Shown here piece after piece: positions 1 to 6,471 of a stretch of DNA of 21,832 nucleotides. The notes under the pieces are model-generated. The model was not told the DNA's origin and ran no database searches. It saw only the letters and a program-made list of their open reading frames with translations. Position 1 is the first letter of the stretch. The number at the start of each line of letters is the position of its first letter. Made by a program: the position numbers and the translations under genes. The DNA is from an uncultured Actinomycetes bacterium (GTDB lineage Bacteria; Actinomycetota; Actinomycetes; S36-B12; UBA5976): NCBI GenBank assembly GCA_903951185.1, contig CAJBBC010000026.1, forward strand, positions 1 to 21,832, read 5' to 3'.

Positions 1-1502
1 CCAATGAATTTACCGGTGTTAACGTCAACCACCGTCATAGCTTCAGTACGATCGATAACTAATGAGCCACCTGAAGGTAAATAAAATTTTCGGTCTAGTG
101 CTTTAGCTAATTGCTCATCAACTCGATATTCGTTAAACACATCAGCATTACCAATGTGCTTTTCTAGCCGATCAACTAAATCTGGGGCTACATACTTAAC
201 GTAATTTTCGACAGTATCCCAAGCGTCATCACCAGAAACAATTAATTTCTTAACATCTTCGTTGAAAATGTCTCGAACAACCTTGATTGAAATATCAGGT
301 TCACCGTAAAGCATTGTTGGTGGTGTTGCCGATTTAGATTTAAGTTCGATGTCTTCCCATTGAGCAATAAGTCGAGATACGTCGCTGCGTAATTCTTCTT
401 CACTTGCGCCTTCGGCAGCAGTACGAACAATTACGCCACCATTTTCTGGCACAACCTGCTTCAGAATACTTTTTAGTCGAGAACGCTCACGGTCTGGAAG
501 TTTTCGCGAAATACCAGTCATTGGATTATTCGGTACGTAAACCAAGAAGCGACCTGGCATTGAAATCTGACTTGTTAAGCGTGCACCTTTTTGACCAACT
601 GGATCTTTAGTCACCTGTACTAATACGGTGTCGCCAGTTTTAAGCGCTGTTTCAATTCGTTTTGGTTGCCCATCAAGTCCACTGGCATCCCAGTTAACTT
701 CGCCAGCATAAAGTACCGCATTTCGACCTTTGCCAATGTCAACGAATGCAGCTTCCATACCTGGCAAAACATTTTGTACTCGACCTAAATAAACGTTGCC
801 AATTAATGACCCACTACTTTGTTGATTAATGTAATGCTCAACAAGTACGCCATCTTCAAGTACGGCGATTTGGGTGCGAATACCTTTTTGTCGAACAACC
901 ATGACGCGTTCGATATTTTCACGTCGGGCTAAAAATTCTGATTCAGTCAGAATCGGTGCTCTTCGGCGACCGGAGTCCCGACCGTCACGACGGCGTTGGC
1001 GTTTTGCATCCATCCGAGTTGAGCCAGCTTCGGTATCACTAGCTCCATCGCGAGCACGTTTACGACTGCGTTTATGGGTTGCCTTTGCATCACCGTTGTC
1101 GCTATCTTCACCGTTTGAATCATCTGAATCATCGTTGCCAGTTAATTCCTCATCGGTGTTATCTGGCTTAGTGTTCTTATTCTTGCCTTTTCCACCACGA
1201 CGATTGCGATTGCGACGGTTATTTGTTCGCTCATCACTTGAGTCAGCATCTTGCTTCTCTGCAGTATCGCCGTCCGCTGGCTTGGCTTTCGCAATAACTT
1301 TTTTAGGTGCTGATTTTTTACCGCCACCCTTTTTAAGCGGCACAGATTCAAGTGGTGCTGCTTGGAATAATGGTGCAGCGATCGGTGCTTTTTTGGCTGC
1401 TTTTTTTGGTTCAGCAGTTGCCGATACTTTGTCATCAACCGGTGGACCAGCCGGTCTTCCGGCGGCGCGACGCTTTGGTTTAGTTACTTCTTCATCCGAC
1501 AT
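1..1502 (-). CDS. rne: Ribonuclease E/G, partial (3' end lies outside the window)
   Basis: Endoribonuclease of the RNase E/G family, which cuts single-stranded RNA in mRNA turnover and in rRNA and tRNA maturation. About 500 residues are visible, with no stop before the left edge. Residues 1-180 are low-complexity, rich in Lys, Arg, Asp and Ser with Ala/Pro stretches, as in the disordered N-terminal extension of actinobacterial RNase E. An S1 RNA-binding domain follows at about 205-310 (GSLIGNVYLGRV, AFVDIGKGRNAVLYAGE). Near the edge, residues 478-500 carry VIDRTEAMTVVDVNTGKF; the Asp of VVDVNTG matches the first of the two Mg-binding catalytic aspartates (E. coli D303). The second, the Zn-link cysteines and the C-terminus are off-window. 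The ATG at 1500-1502 has AGGAG ten bases upstream. It lies 114 bases after the DUF2344 gene, and its leader holds a strong hairpin (separate entry). rne is used in the actinobacterial sense; rng would also be acceptable. Confidence 0.93.
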   Translation of the reverse strand, partial: MSDEEVTKPKRRAAGRPAGPPVDDKVSATAEPKKAAKKAPIAAPLFQAAPLESVPLKKGGGKKSAPKKVIAKAKPADGDTAEKQDADSSDERTNNRRNRNRRGGKGKNKNTKPDNTDEELTGNDDSDDSNGEDSDNGDAKATHKRSRKRARDGASDTEAGSTRMDAKRQRRRDGRDSGRRRAPILTESEFLARRENIERVMVVRQKGIRTQIAVLEDGVLVEHYINQQSSGSLIGNVYLGRVQNVLPGMEAAFVDIGKGRNAVLYAGEVNWDASGLDGQPKRIETALKTGDTVLVQVTKDPVGQKGARLTSQISMPGRFLVYVPNNPMTGISRKLPDRERSRLKSILKQVVPENGGVIVRTAAEGASEEELRSDVSRLIAQWEDIELKSKSATPPTMLYGEPDISIKVVRDIFNEDVKKLIVSGDDAWDTVENYVKYVAPDLVDRLEKHIGNADVFNEYRVDEQLAKALDRKFYLPSGGSLVIDRTEAMTVVDVNTGKFI

Positions 1503-1512
1503 AATTGTCGTT

Positions 1513-1557
1513 CTCCTATCGCACTCACTTTTTGCGATAACGCAAAAGGTGAGCGAT
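1513..1557 (-). promoter_or_regulatory. Hairpin abutting the rne Shine-Dalgarno
   Basis: In the rne leader (minus-strand RNA) three arms stack into one stem: ATCG/CGAT (1554-1557 with 1518-1521), CTCAC/GTGAG (1549-1553 with 1524-1528) and a perfect TTTTGCG/CGCAAAA (1541-1547 with 1530-1536) around the loop TTAT (1537-1540). There is one C-A mismatch (1548/1529) and a two-base bulge (1522-1523), giving about 16 paired bases. The stem base at 1518 touches the AGGAG at 1513-1517. There is no U-run, so it does not look like a terminator. E. coli rne is feedback-controlled through 5'-UTR hairpins; a similar role here is inference. Confidence 0.6.
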
Positions 1558-1616
1558 CACCCACGTCCTAGGGACGCATAAGCCTATGTAGTGACGATAT
1601 TCGAGCTACAAACTTT

Positions 1617-2345
1617 TTAGTGGATACGGTCTAAGGCGAAAGGATCGCCGACTGACCAACCATCTTCAAGTATTGGGCCCTGGGCTAATCGAGTAATCCG
1701 CGCTGGGATTTCTACTGCCAAGTCCGCAACTTTAGTTAGAGCTACTAGAACATCGTCCGGTCGAACTGCTGGCACGCCATGCCGAACGACTACTAGAAGT
1801 ATCGCACAGTCTGAGCCGCTCTCAGTTACCCCACGAATTACGGCATTTCTGGCATCAAAAGTCCGTAATCCCGACTTAGTCATCCGCTCAACTAATACTT
1901 CTGAGGCGGCCAGGAACTTCGTAACTGCATCTTCAAGTGCCGCGTACGCCACACCTGGTAATTCAATTTTCCAGTGGCTAGCTTCCAGTCTTGCTACGAA
2001 ATCTGGTGAATTGGCTTGCACTACATCGATCACATCAAGGCCGGGAGGTAAAACTCGATCCAAAGCTGCCAGTACTTTTTTGGGGTCGCATACTTCGACT
2101 ACGCCAATTTCGACATACTCGGCTTCGCTCGCTACTCCAGTAGGCGCTGCATTTGCATAAGAAATTTTTGGGTGTGGTGAGAATCCGGCACTATAAGCCA
2201 TCGGTACTTCGGCGCGCTTTAAAGCTCGTTCAAACGCCCGTTGAAAGTCGCGATGTGAAGTAAAGCGAAGTGGGCCACGTTTTGCATGTTGTACTCGTAA
2301 TTTTTGAACTGCTGGAACTATTTCCCGACCTGGGTCACGCGCCAC
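1617..2345 (-). CDS. DUF2344 / TIGR03936 radical-SAM-linked protein
   Basis: Conserved protein of 242 residues that in many bacteria is either fused to, or encoded beside, the TIGR03960 radical SAM protein. The biochemical role of the pair is not established. The family signature is clear near the N-terminus: VQKLRVQHAKRGPLRFTSHRDFQRAFERALKRAEVPMAYSAGFSPHPKIS is visible from about residue 13 (lysine- and arginine-rich, FTSHRDF, then GFSPHPK), followed by GVASEAEYVEI. No membrane segment or signal peptide is present. The start is GTG (GTGGCGCGTGAC) inside the last codons of the radical SAM gene, an 11-base overlap with that gene's TGA, which implies translational coupling. No alternative in-frame start lies nearby. 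It is separated from downstream rne by 114 bases. Confidence 0.88.
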   Translation of the reverse strand: MARDPGREIVPAVQKLRVQHAKRGPLRFTSHRDFQRAFERALKRAEVPMAYSAGFSPHPKISYANAAPTGVASEAEYVEIGVVEVCDPKKVLAALDRVLPPGLDVIDVVQANSPDFVARLEASHWKIELPGVAYAALEDAVTKFLAASEVLVERMTKSGLRTFDARNAVIRGVTESGSDCAILLVVVRHGVPAVRPDDVLVALTKVADLAVEIPARITRLAQGPILEDGWSVGDPFALDRIH

Positions 2346-4314
2346 TTACAACAACCTGGTTTTCTAACTCTGCTTTCTGGAGAACTGGAGAAGGAAATGT
2401 AGGTAGCGGCAAAATAACTTGGTTAGTCGGACCTACTTGAATCTCGGTACCCATGTGGTCGCAGACTCCACAATCAAAGCAAGGTGTCCAGCGGCAATCA
2501 TCGACTTCCACGTCTGAAAGTGAATCTTGCCAATCGTCCCAAAGCCATTCTTTATCTAGACCTGAATCTAAATGGTCCCAAGGTAAAACTTCAGATAGTT
2601 CGCGTTCCCGCACTGTGTACCAATCGACATCAACTGGTTCATCAGCAAGTGCAATCTGCGCTGCATTCATCCACTTTTCAAATGAGAAATGTTCACTCCA
2701 ACCATCGAAGCGACCACCATCTCGCCAAACTTGTTCAATAACTTTTCCGATTCGACGATCTCCACGCGACAAAATACCTTCGACTATGCCTGGTTTTCCA
2801 TCGTGATAACGAACGCCAATTGCTTTGCCGAATTCTTTATCTAAGCGGATTGCTTCACGTAATTTATAAAGTCGAGAGTCAGTTGTTGGGTGATCTAACT
2901 GGGCTGCCCACTGGAATGGTGTGTGTGGTTTTGGCACAAAGCCACCAATAGAAACAGTGCACTTAATGTCTTTTCGACCGGATGCTTCGCGTCCAGCTTT
3001 AATTACTTCATGCGCTAACTTGGCAATTTGCAATACATCTTCATCTTCTTCAGTTGGTAAGCCAACCATGAAATAAAGCTTTACTTGACGCCACCCAGAT
3101 GCATAAGCAGCAGTTACTGTTCTAATTAAATCTTCTTCAGAAACTTGTTTGTTAATAACTCTGCGAATTCTTTCGCTACCACCCTCAGGCGCAAAAGTAA
3201 GTCCGCTTCGACGACCATTTCTAGACAACTCATTTGCTAAATCAATATTGAAAGCATCAACTCGGGTTGATGGCAGCGAGAGTGAAGTTTGGGTATTTTC
3301 GTAACGGTCAGCCAAACCTTTTGCAAGCTCAGCAATCTCACTATGGTCTGCACTCGACAGGGACAGTAAGCCAATTTCTTCATACCCTGTTTTCTTCAAT
3401 CCGTTATCAACCATTTCGGCAATGGTGGTCATTGAACGCTCACGTACTGGTCGAGTGATCATGCCAGCTTGGCAGAATCGACAACCACGAGTACAACCGC
3501 GGAAAATTTCCACACTCATTCGCTCATGCACACTTTCAGCAATTGGAACCAGTGGTGCTTTTGGATATGGCCACTCATCAAGATTCATCACAGTGTGTTT
3601 AGCAACTCGCCATGGCACACCTTGTTCATTTACTTTTACTTGGCGGATTCGACCATCTGGCAGATATTCAACATCATAAAACTTAGGTATGTATGCAACG
3701 CCAGACTTTGCTAAGCGAAGTAAAAGTTCATTTCGACCACCTGGACTACCTTCTTTTTTGAAAGCAGCCACGATATCGGTAATTGCTAAAACAGCCTGCT
3801 CCCCATCGCCAAGTACTGCAGCATCAATGAAGTTTGCAATTGGCTCAGGATTAAATGCAGCATGTCCACCTGCTACAACTATCGGGTCATTGTCACCACG
3901 ATCAATCGAATGAATTGGTACACCGGCTAAATCAATTGCATTGAGCATATTTGTATAGCCCAACTCAGTTGAAAATGAGACACCAAAAAGATCAAACGCA
4001 CCTATTGGTCGATGTGCATCAACGGTGAATTGTGGAACTTTATGTTCACGCATCAAACTTTCAAGATCTGGCCAAACAGCGTAAGTGCGTTCACATAATG
4101 TGTCAGCTCGTTCATTTAATACTTCATAAAGTATCTGCACGCCTTGATTAGGAATACCTACTTCATATGCGTCCGGATACATCAAGCACCAGCGAACTAA
4201 AACGTCATCCCAAGGCTTAACTACTGCATTTAGTTCACCACCGACGTACTGAACCGGTTTTTGAACTTTAGGCAGTAATTTTTCCAGCTGTGGGAAAACT
4301 GACTGGACGCTCAT
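2335..4314 (-). CDS. TIGR03960 family radical SAM protein (B12-binding-like N-terminus)
   Basis: Predicted [4Fe-4S] radical S-adenosylmethionine enzyme of 659 residues. Residues 30-200 resemble a Rossmann/B12-binding-like region (MYPDAYEVGIPNQGVQILY, DLFGVSFSTELGYTN, VVAGGHAAFNPEPI). The radical SAM core begins about residue 267 with the cluster motif C274-T-R-G-C278-R-F-C281, then SLSSADHSEI, SLPSTRVDAF and FAPEGGSERIRRVINK. A C-terminal Cys-rich segment near 607-618 (CRWTPCFDCGVC) may bind a metal or second cluster. The substrate is unknown; annotators often label relatives simply 'TIGR03960 family B12-binding radical SAM protein'. The ATG has AGAGG four bases upstream and begins 9 bases after ndk. 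The DUF2344 partner overlaps its 3' end. The unit therefore probably belongs to an operon with folC, the DUF4233 gene and ndk. Confidence 0.92.
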   Translation of the reverse strand: MSVQSVFPQLEKLLPKVQKPVQYVGGELNAVVKPWDDVLVRWCLMYPDAYEVGIPNQGVQILYEVLNERADTLCERTYAVWPDLESLMREHKVPQFTVDAHRPIGAFDLFGVSFSTELGYTNMLNAIDLAGVPIHSIDRGDNDPIVVAGGHAAFNPEPIANFIDAAVLGDGEQAVLAITDIVAAFKKEGSPGGRNELLLRLAKSGVAYIPKFYDVEYLPDGRIRQVKVNEQGVPWRVAKHTVMNLDEWPYPKAPLVPIAESVHERMSVEIFRGCTRGCRFCQAGMITRPVRERSMTTIAEMVDNGLKKTGYEEIGLLSLSSADHSEIAELAKGLADRYENTQTSLSLPSTRVDAFNIDLANELSRNGRRSGLTFAPEGGSERIRRVINKQVSEEDLIRTVTAAYASGWRQVKLYFMVGLPTEEDEDVLQIAKLAHEVIKAGREASGRKDIKCTVSIGGFVPKPHTPFQWAAQLDHPTTDSRLYKLREAIRLDKEFGKAIGVRYHDGKPGIVEGILSRGDRRIGKVIEQVWRDGGRFDGWSEHFSFEKWMNAAQIALADEPVDVDWYTVRERELSEVLPWDHLDSGLDKEWLWDDWQDSLSDVEVDDCRWTPCFDCGVCDHMGTEIQVGPTNQVILPLPTFPSPVLQKAELENQVVVSGA

Positions 4315-4323
4315 ATGGCCTCT

Positions 4324-4731
4324 TTAAAGGTTTGGAAAGAATAATTTAATTTCGCGAGCTGCAGATTCTGGTGAATCTGAACCGTGTGAAACATTAAATT
4401 GAGTCTCTGTTGCTAGATCTCCGCGAATAGTTCCAAGTGGCGCATTAACTGGATTAGTCGCACCCATCATTGCGCGCCATGCGGTAATTGCTTGCGTACC
4501 TTCGATTACGGCAGCCACTAGTGGACCACCGGTTATGAAGTTAACTAAATCTTTAAAAAATGGCTTATCTGCATGCTCACCATAATGAGTTTCCGCAATC
4601 GTGCGATCGAGGGTACGTAATTCAAGGGCAACAATTTTGAAACCTTTGCGTTCGATTCGACCGATAACTTCACCAATGAGGCCACGTTCGACACCATCTG
4701 GTTTAACTAATACAAGTGTGCGTTCAGACAT
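4324..4731 (-). CDS. ndk: Nucleoside diphosphate kinase
   Basis: Transfers the gamma-phosphate of ATP to other (d)NDPs through a phospho-histidine intermediate, balancing nucleotide pools in the cytoplasm. It is 135 residues, the usual length for bacterial Ndk. It opens with ERTLVLVKPDGVERGLIGEVI and ends with FNVSHGSDSPESAAREIKLFF, in which H116 is the catalytic histidine of the NxxHGSD motif. K10, the GLIGE segment, R86 and R103 fit the nucleotide-binding positions of the family. The gene lies 20 bases after the DUF4233 gene and 9 before the radical SAM gene. No convincing Shine-Dalgarno precedes the ATG; instead TAAGAT sits 7 bases before it (separate entry), so an internal leaderless promoter may add to readthrough from folC. 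Confidence 0.97.
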   Translation of the reverse strand: MSERTLVLVKPDGVERGLIGEVIGRIERKGFKIVALELRTLDRTIAETHYGEHADKPFFKDLVNFITGGPLVAAVIEGTQAITAWRAMMGATNPVNAPLGTIRGDLATETQFNVSHGSDSPESAAREIKLFFPNL

Positions 4732-4738
4732 GTTCTTA

Positions 4739-4744
4739 ATCTTA
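4739..4744 (-). promoter_or_regulatory. Candidate leaderless -10 box of ndk
   Basis: TAAGAT on the minus strand, 7 bases before the ndk ATG, fits the actinobacterial TANNNT -10 placed so that transcription starts at or next to the start codon. No good Shine-Dalgarno competes with it. The hexamer lies in the 20-base gap after the DUF4233 stop. Confidence 0.4.
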
Positions 4745-4751
4745 GACGAAT

Positions 4752-5063
4752 TTAGGCAGGAGTCTTTTCGCTTAATTTAACGGCTAATAGCCACACGATT
4801 GTGAAAATTAATCCAGGAAAAAGCATGGGCCGAACCCAGATACTGCTGATTAATACAACTACTTGAACAAAAGTTCCAGTTACCACGGCAACTCGACGTT
4901 CTCGGCGGATTGCGCCGATTGCAGCAAAGCACAATGTCATTAAGCCAACTGCAGTCCAGATTGCTTGGCTTTTTGGAACACCGTAAATAGCTATTGCCAC
5001 CGGCATCGTAAGACCAATCACAATTGCTTCAAAAAATAATGTGGCGCTCCCCATAACTTTCAT
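4752..5063 (-). CDS. DUF4233 family small membrane protein
   Basis: A 103-residue protein with four likely transmembrane segments (about 6-28, 32-52, 57-75 and 79-96) separated by short loops, including the basic turn RRERR (53-57). It aligns from residue 1 with the family's typical opening (MxxxxAxTLxxEAIV). The function is unknown. Its identity rests on topology and location: from memory, Actinobacteria keep a DUF4233 gene precisely between folC and ndk (Rv2446c in M. tuberculosis). It begins 13 bases after the folC stop and ends 20 bases before ndk, so it is probably in their operon. GGTAG lies about 8 bases before the ATG as a weak Shine-Dalgarno. There is a second in-frame Met at residue 4, but the family alignment favours the first. 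Confidence 0.85.
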   Translation of the reverse strand: MKVMGSATLFFEAIVIGLTMPVAIAIYGVPKSQAIWTAVGLMTLCFAAIGAIRRERRVAVVTGTFVQVVVLISSIWVRPMLFPGLIFTIVWLLAVKLSEKTPA

Positions 5064-5076
5064 AAATTAACTACCA

Positions 5077-6429
5077 TTACTGCGCCTCAAAATGTCCAGT
5101 TAATGCGCGAGCTCTAGCAGCCGTGACAACGGAACCAGTGATCACAACACCTACGCCAGATGTACCCGCCGCATCAGCAAGTTCAATTCCCATATCTATT
5201 GCTGAACTTAAACTTGGTGCGCTACGCACTCGTTCCGCGCCAAAAACCAATTCGGCAAGTTCAGTTATTTCAGCAACACCCATGGCTCGCGGCGCACCAT
5301 TTGTGGTGACTACAACTTCTTGCATTACTGGCTCAAGTGCTTCGAGTACACCGCGCACATCTTTATCAGCCATTACCGAAATAACTCCAATAATGTGATC
5401 AAAAGTAAACGACTCTTGCAAAGCACTTGCTAACACAGCTGCTCCATGCGGATTATGCGCAGCATCCACAATTACAGTTGGGCTGCGTCTAACAACTTCT
5501 AATCGACCCGGCGAAGTTGCAGAACCAAATCCACTTCTAACCGAAAGTTCATTCAATTGAGTTGTGCCACCAAAGAAAGCTTCGACACTTGCTAAAGCTA
5601 GCGAAGCGTTAGTGGCTTGATGCTCACCAAATAGCGGTAATAGCACTTGTTCATAAGTTCCATTTAATCCATCAAGACTTAAAACTTGTCCACCAATTGC
5701 AAGGGCACGATCACGAACCGAAAATTCAACACCTTGTCTAGCAACGACAGCATCAACTTCAATTGCTCGAGCTAATAATATTTCAGCAACACTTGGAACT
5801 TGTGGGGCCAGGATTGCAATTGAACCCGTTTTAATAATCCCTGACTTTTCCCGTGCGATTAGCTCGATAGTGTCACCTAAGTAGTCAGCGTGATCTAAAC
5901 CAATTGGTGTAATTACGACAACATCAGGCACGACAACATTGGTCGCATCCCAAGTTCCGCCCATACCAACTTCAATGATTGCCACATCAACTGGTGCATC
6001 AGCAAAAGCTGCAAATGCCATCCCAGTAAGTACTTCGAAATAACTCATCGCTGGGCCACCGTTGGCCAGACTCTCGACATCCACCAAAGCTAGGAAAGGT
6101 TCAATTTCATCGTAAGTTTCGACAAAGCGTTCTGCTGAAATTGGTTCACCATTTAATCGAATTCGCTCAGTCACTTGATGTAGGTGCGGGCTGGTCACTA
6201 ATCCAGTGTTTAAACCCATTTCACGCAACAGGCTTTCAATCATTCGGGAAGTCGAAGTTTTCCCGTTTGTGCCAGTGATATGAATTACTGGATAAGCCAG
6301 TTGAGGGTCACCCAATAGGTGCATTAATTTACTGATCCGGTCCAGACTTGGCTCAATAATGGTCTCTGGTTGCCTGGATTCTAGAACTTCCTCAACTCGA
6401 GCAAGTTGGTCAATTGAGGAGGAGTTCAT
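5077..6429 (-). CDS. folC: Bifunctional folylpolyglutamate / dihydrofolate synthase
   Basis: Mur-ligase-like ATP-dependent enzyme that adds L-glutamate to dihydropteroate or to (tetrahydro)folate polyglutamate chains. It is 450 residues, normal for FolC. The P-loop is ITGTNGKTSTSRM (GTNGKTS at 53-59), followed by the substrate-side loop TSPHLHQVTERIRLNGEPIS (79-98), EVGMGGTWDATN in the central domain and VIDAAHNPHGA in the C-terminal domain. These are the standard FolC landmarks, and nothing is missing. It leads a minus-strand unit with the DUF4233 gene and ndk. The ATG at 6427-6429 has no adjacent Shine-Dalgarno; TAGAAT lies 6 bases upstream, suggesting a leaderless mRNA. It is divergent from valS across only 42 bases. 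In M. tuberculosis valS is on the same strand just upstream, so the orientation here is altered. Confidence 0.96.
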   Translation of the reverse strand: MNSSSIDQLARVEEVLESRQPETIIEPSLDRISKLMHLLGDPQLAYPVIHITGTNGKTSTSRMIESLLREMGLNTGLVTSPHLHQVTERIRLNGEPISAERFVETYDEIEPFLALVDVESLANGGPAMSYFEVLTGMAFAAFADAPVDVAIIEVGMGGTWDATNVVVPDVVVITPIGLDHADYLGDTIELIAREKSGIIKTGSIAILAPQVPSVAEILLARAIEVDAVVARQGVEFSVRDRALAIGGQVLSLDGLNGTYEQVLLPLFGEHQATNASLALASVEAFFGGTTQLNELSVRSGFGSATSPGRLEVVRRSPTVIVDAAHNPHGAAVLASALQESFTFDHIIGVISVMADKDVRGVLEALEPVMQEVVVTTNGAPRAMGVAEITELAELVFGAERVRSAPSLSSAIDMGIELADAAGTSGVGVVITGSVVTAARARALTGHFEAQ

Positions 6430-6435
6430 AGGTTA

Positions 6436-6441
6436 ATTCTA
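6436..6441 (-). promoter_or_regulatory. Candidate leaderless -10 box of folC
   Basis: TAGAAT on the minus strand, 6 bases before the folC ATG. The only purine-rich stretch upstream (GAGGTG) is about 21 bases away, too far to act as a Shine-Dalgarno. It forms one arm of a perfect 8-base inverted repeat with the valS -10 (6434-6441 with 6458-6465). Confidence 0.5.
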
Positions 6442-6457
6442 GGTATAAATCACCTCG

Positions 6458-6463
6458 TAGAAT
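6458..6463 (+). promoter_or_regulatory. Candidate leaderless -10 box of valS
   Basis: TAGAAT on the plus strand, 8 bases before the valS ATG, mirroring the folC box. The space between the two boxes is 16 bases, so polymerase could hardly occupy both at once. AAGG three bases before the ATG is too close to be a normal ribosome site. Confidence 0.5.
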
Positions 6464-6471
6464 TAAGGCTC

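Noticed and set aside
874..1581. Long plus-strand open frame opposite the rne N-terminus
   Set aside because: It is the complement of the Lys/Arg/Ala-rich disordered region of RNase E. Its product is a Ser/Arg/Leu/Phe-rich low-complexity sequence with no ribosome site and no domain.
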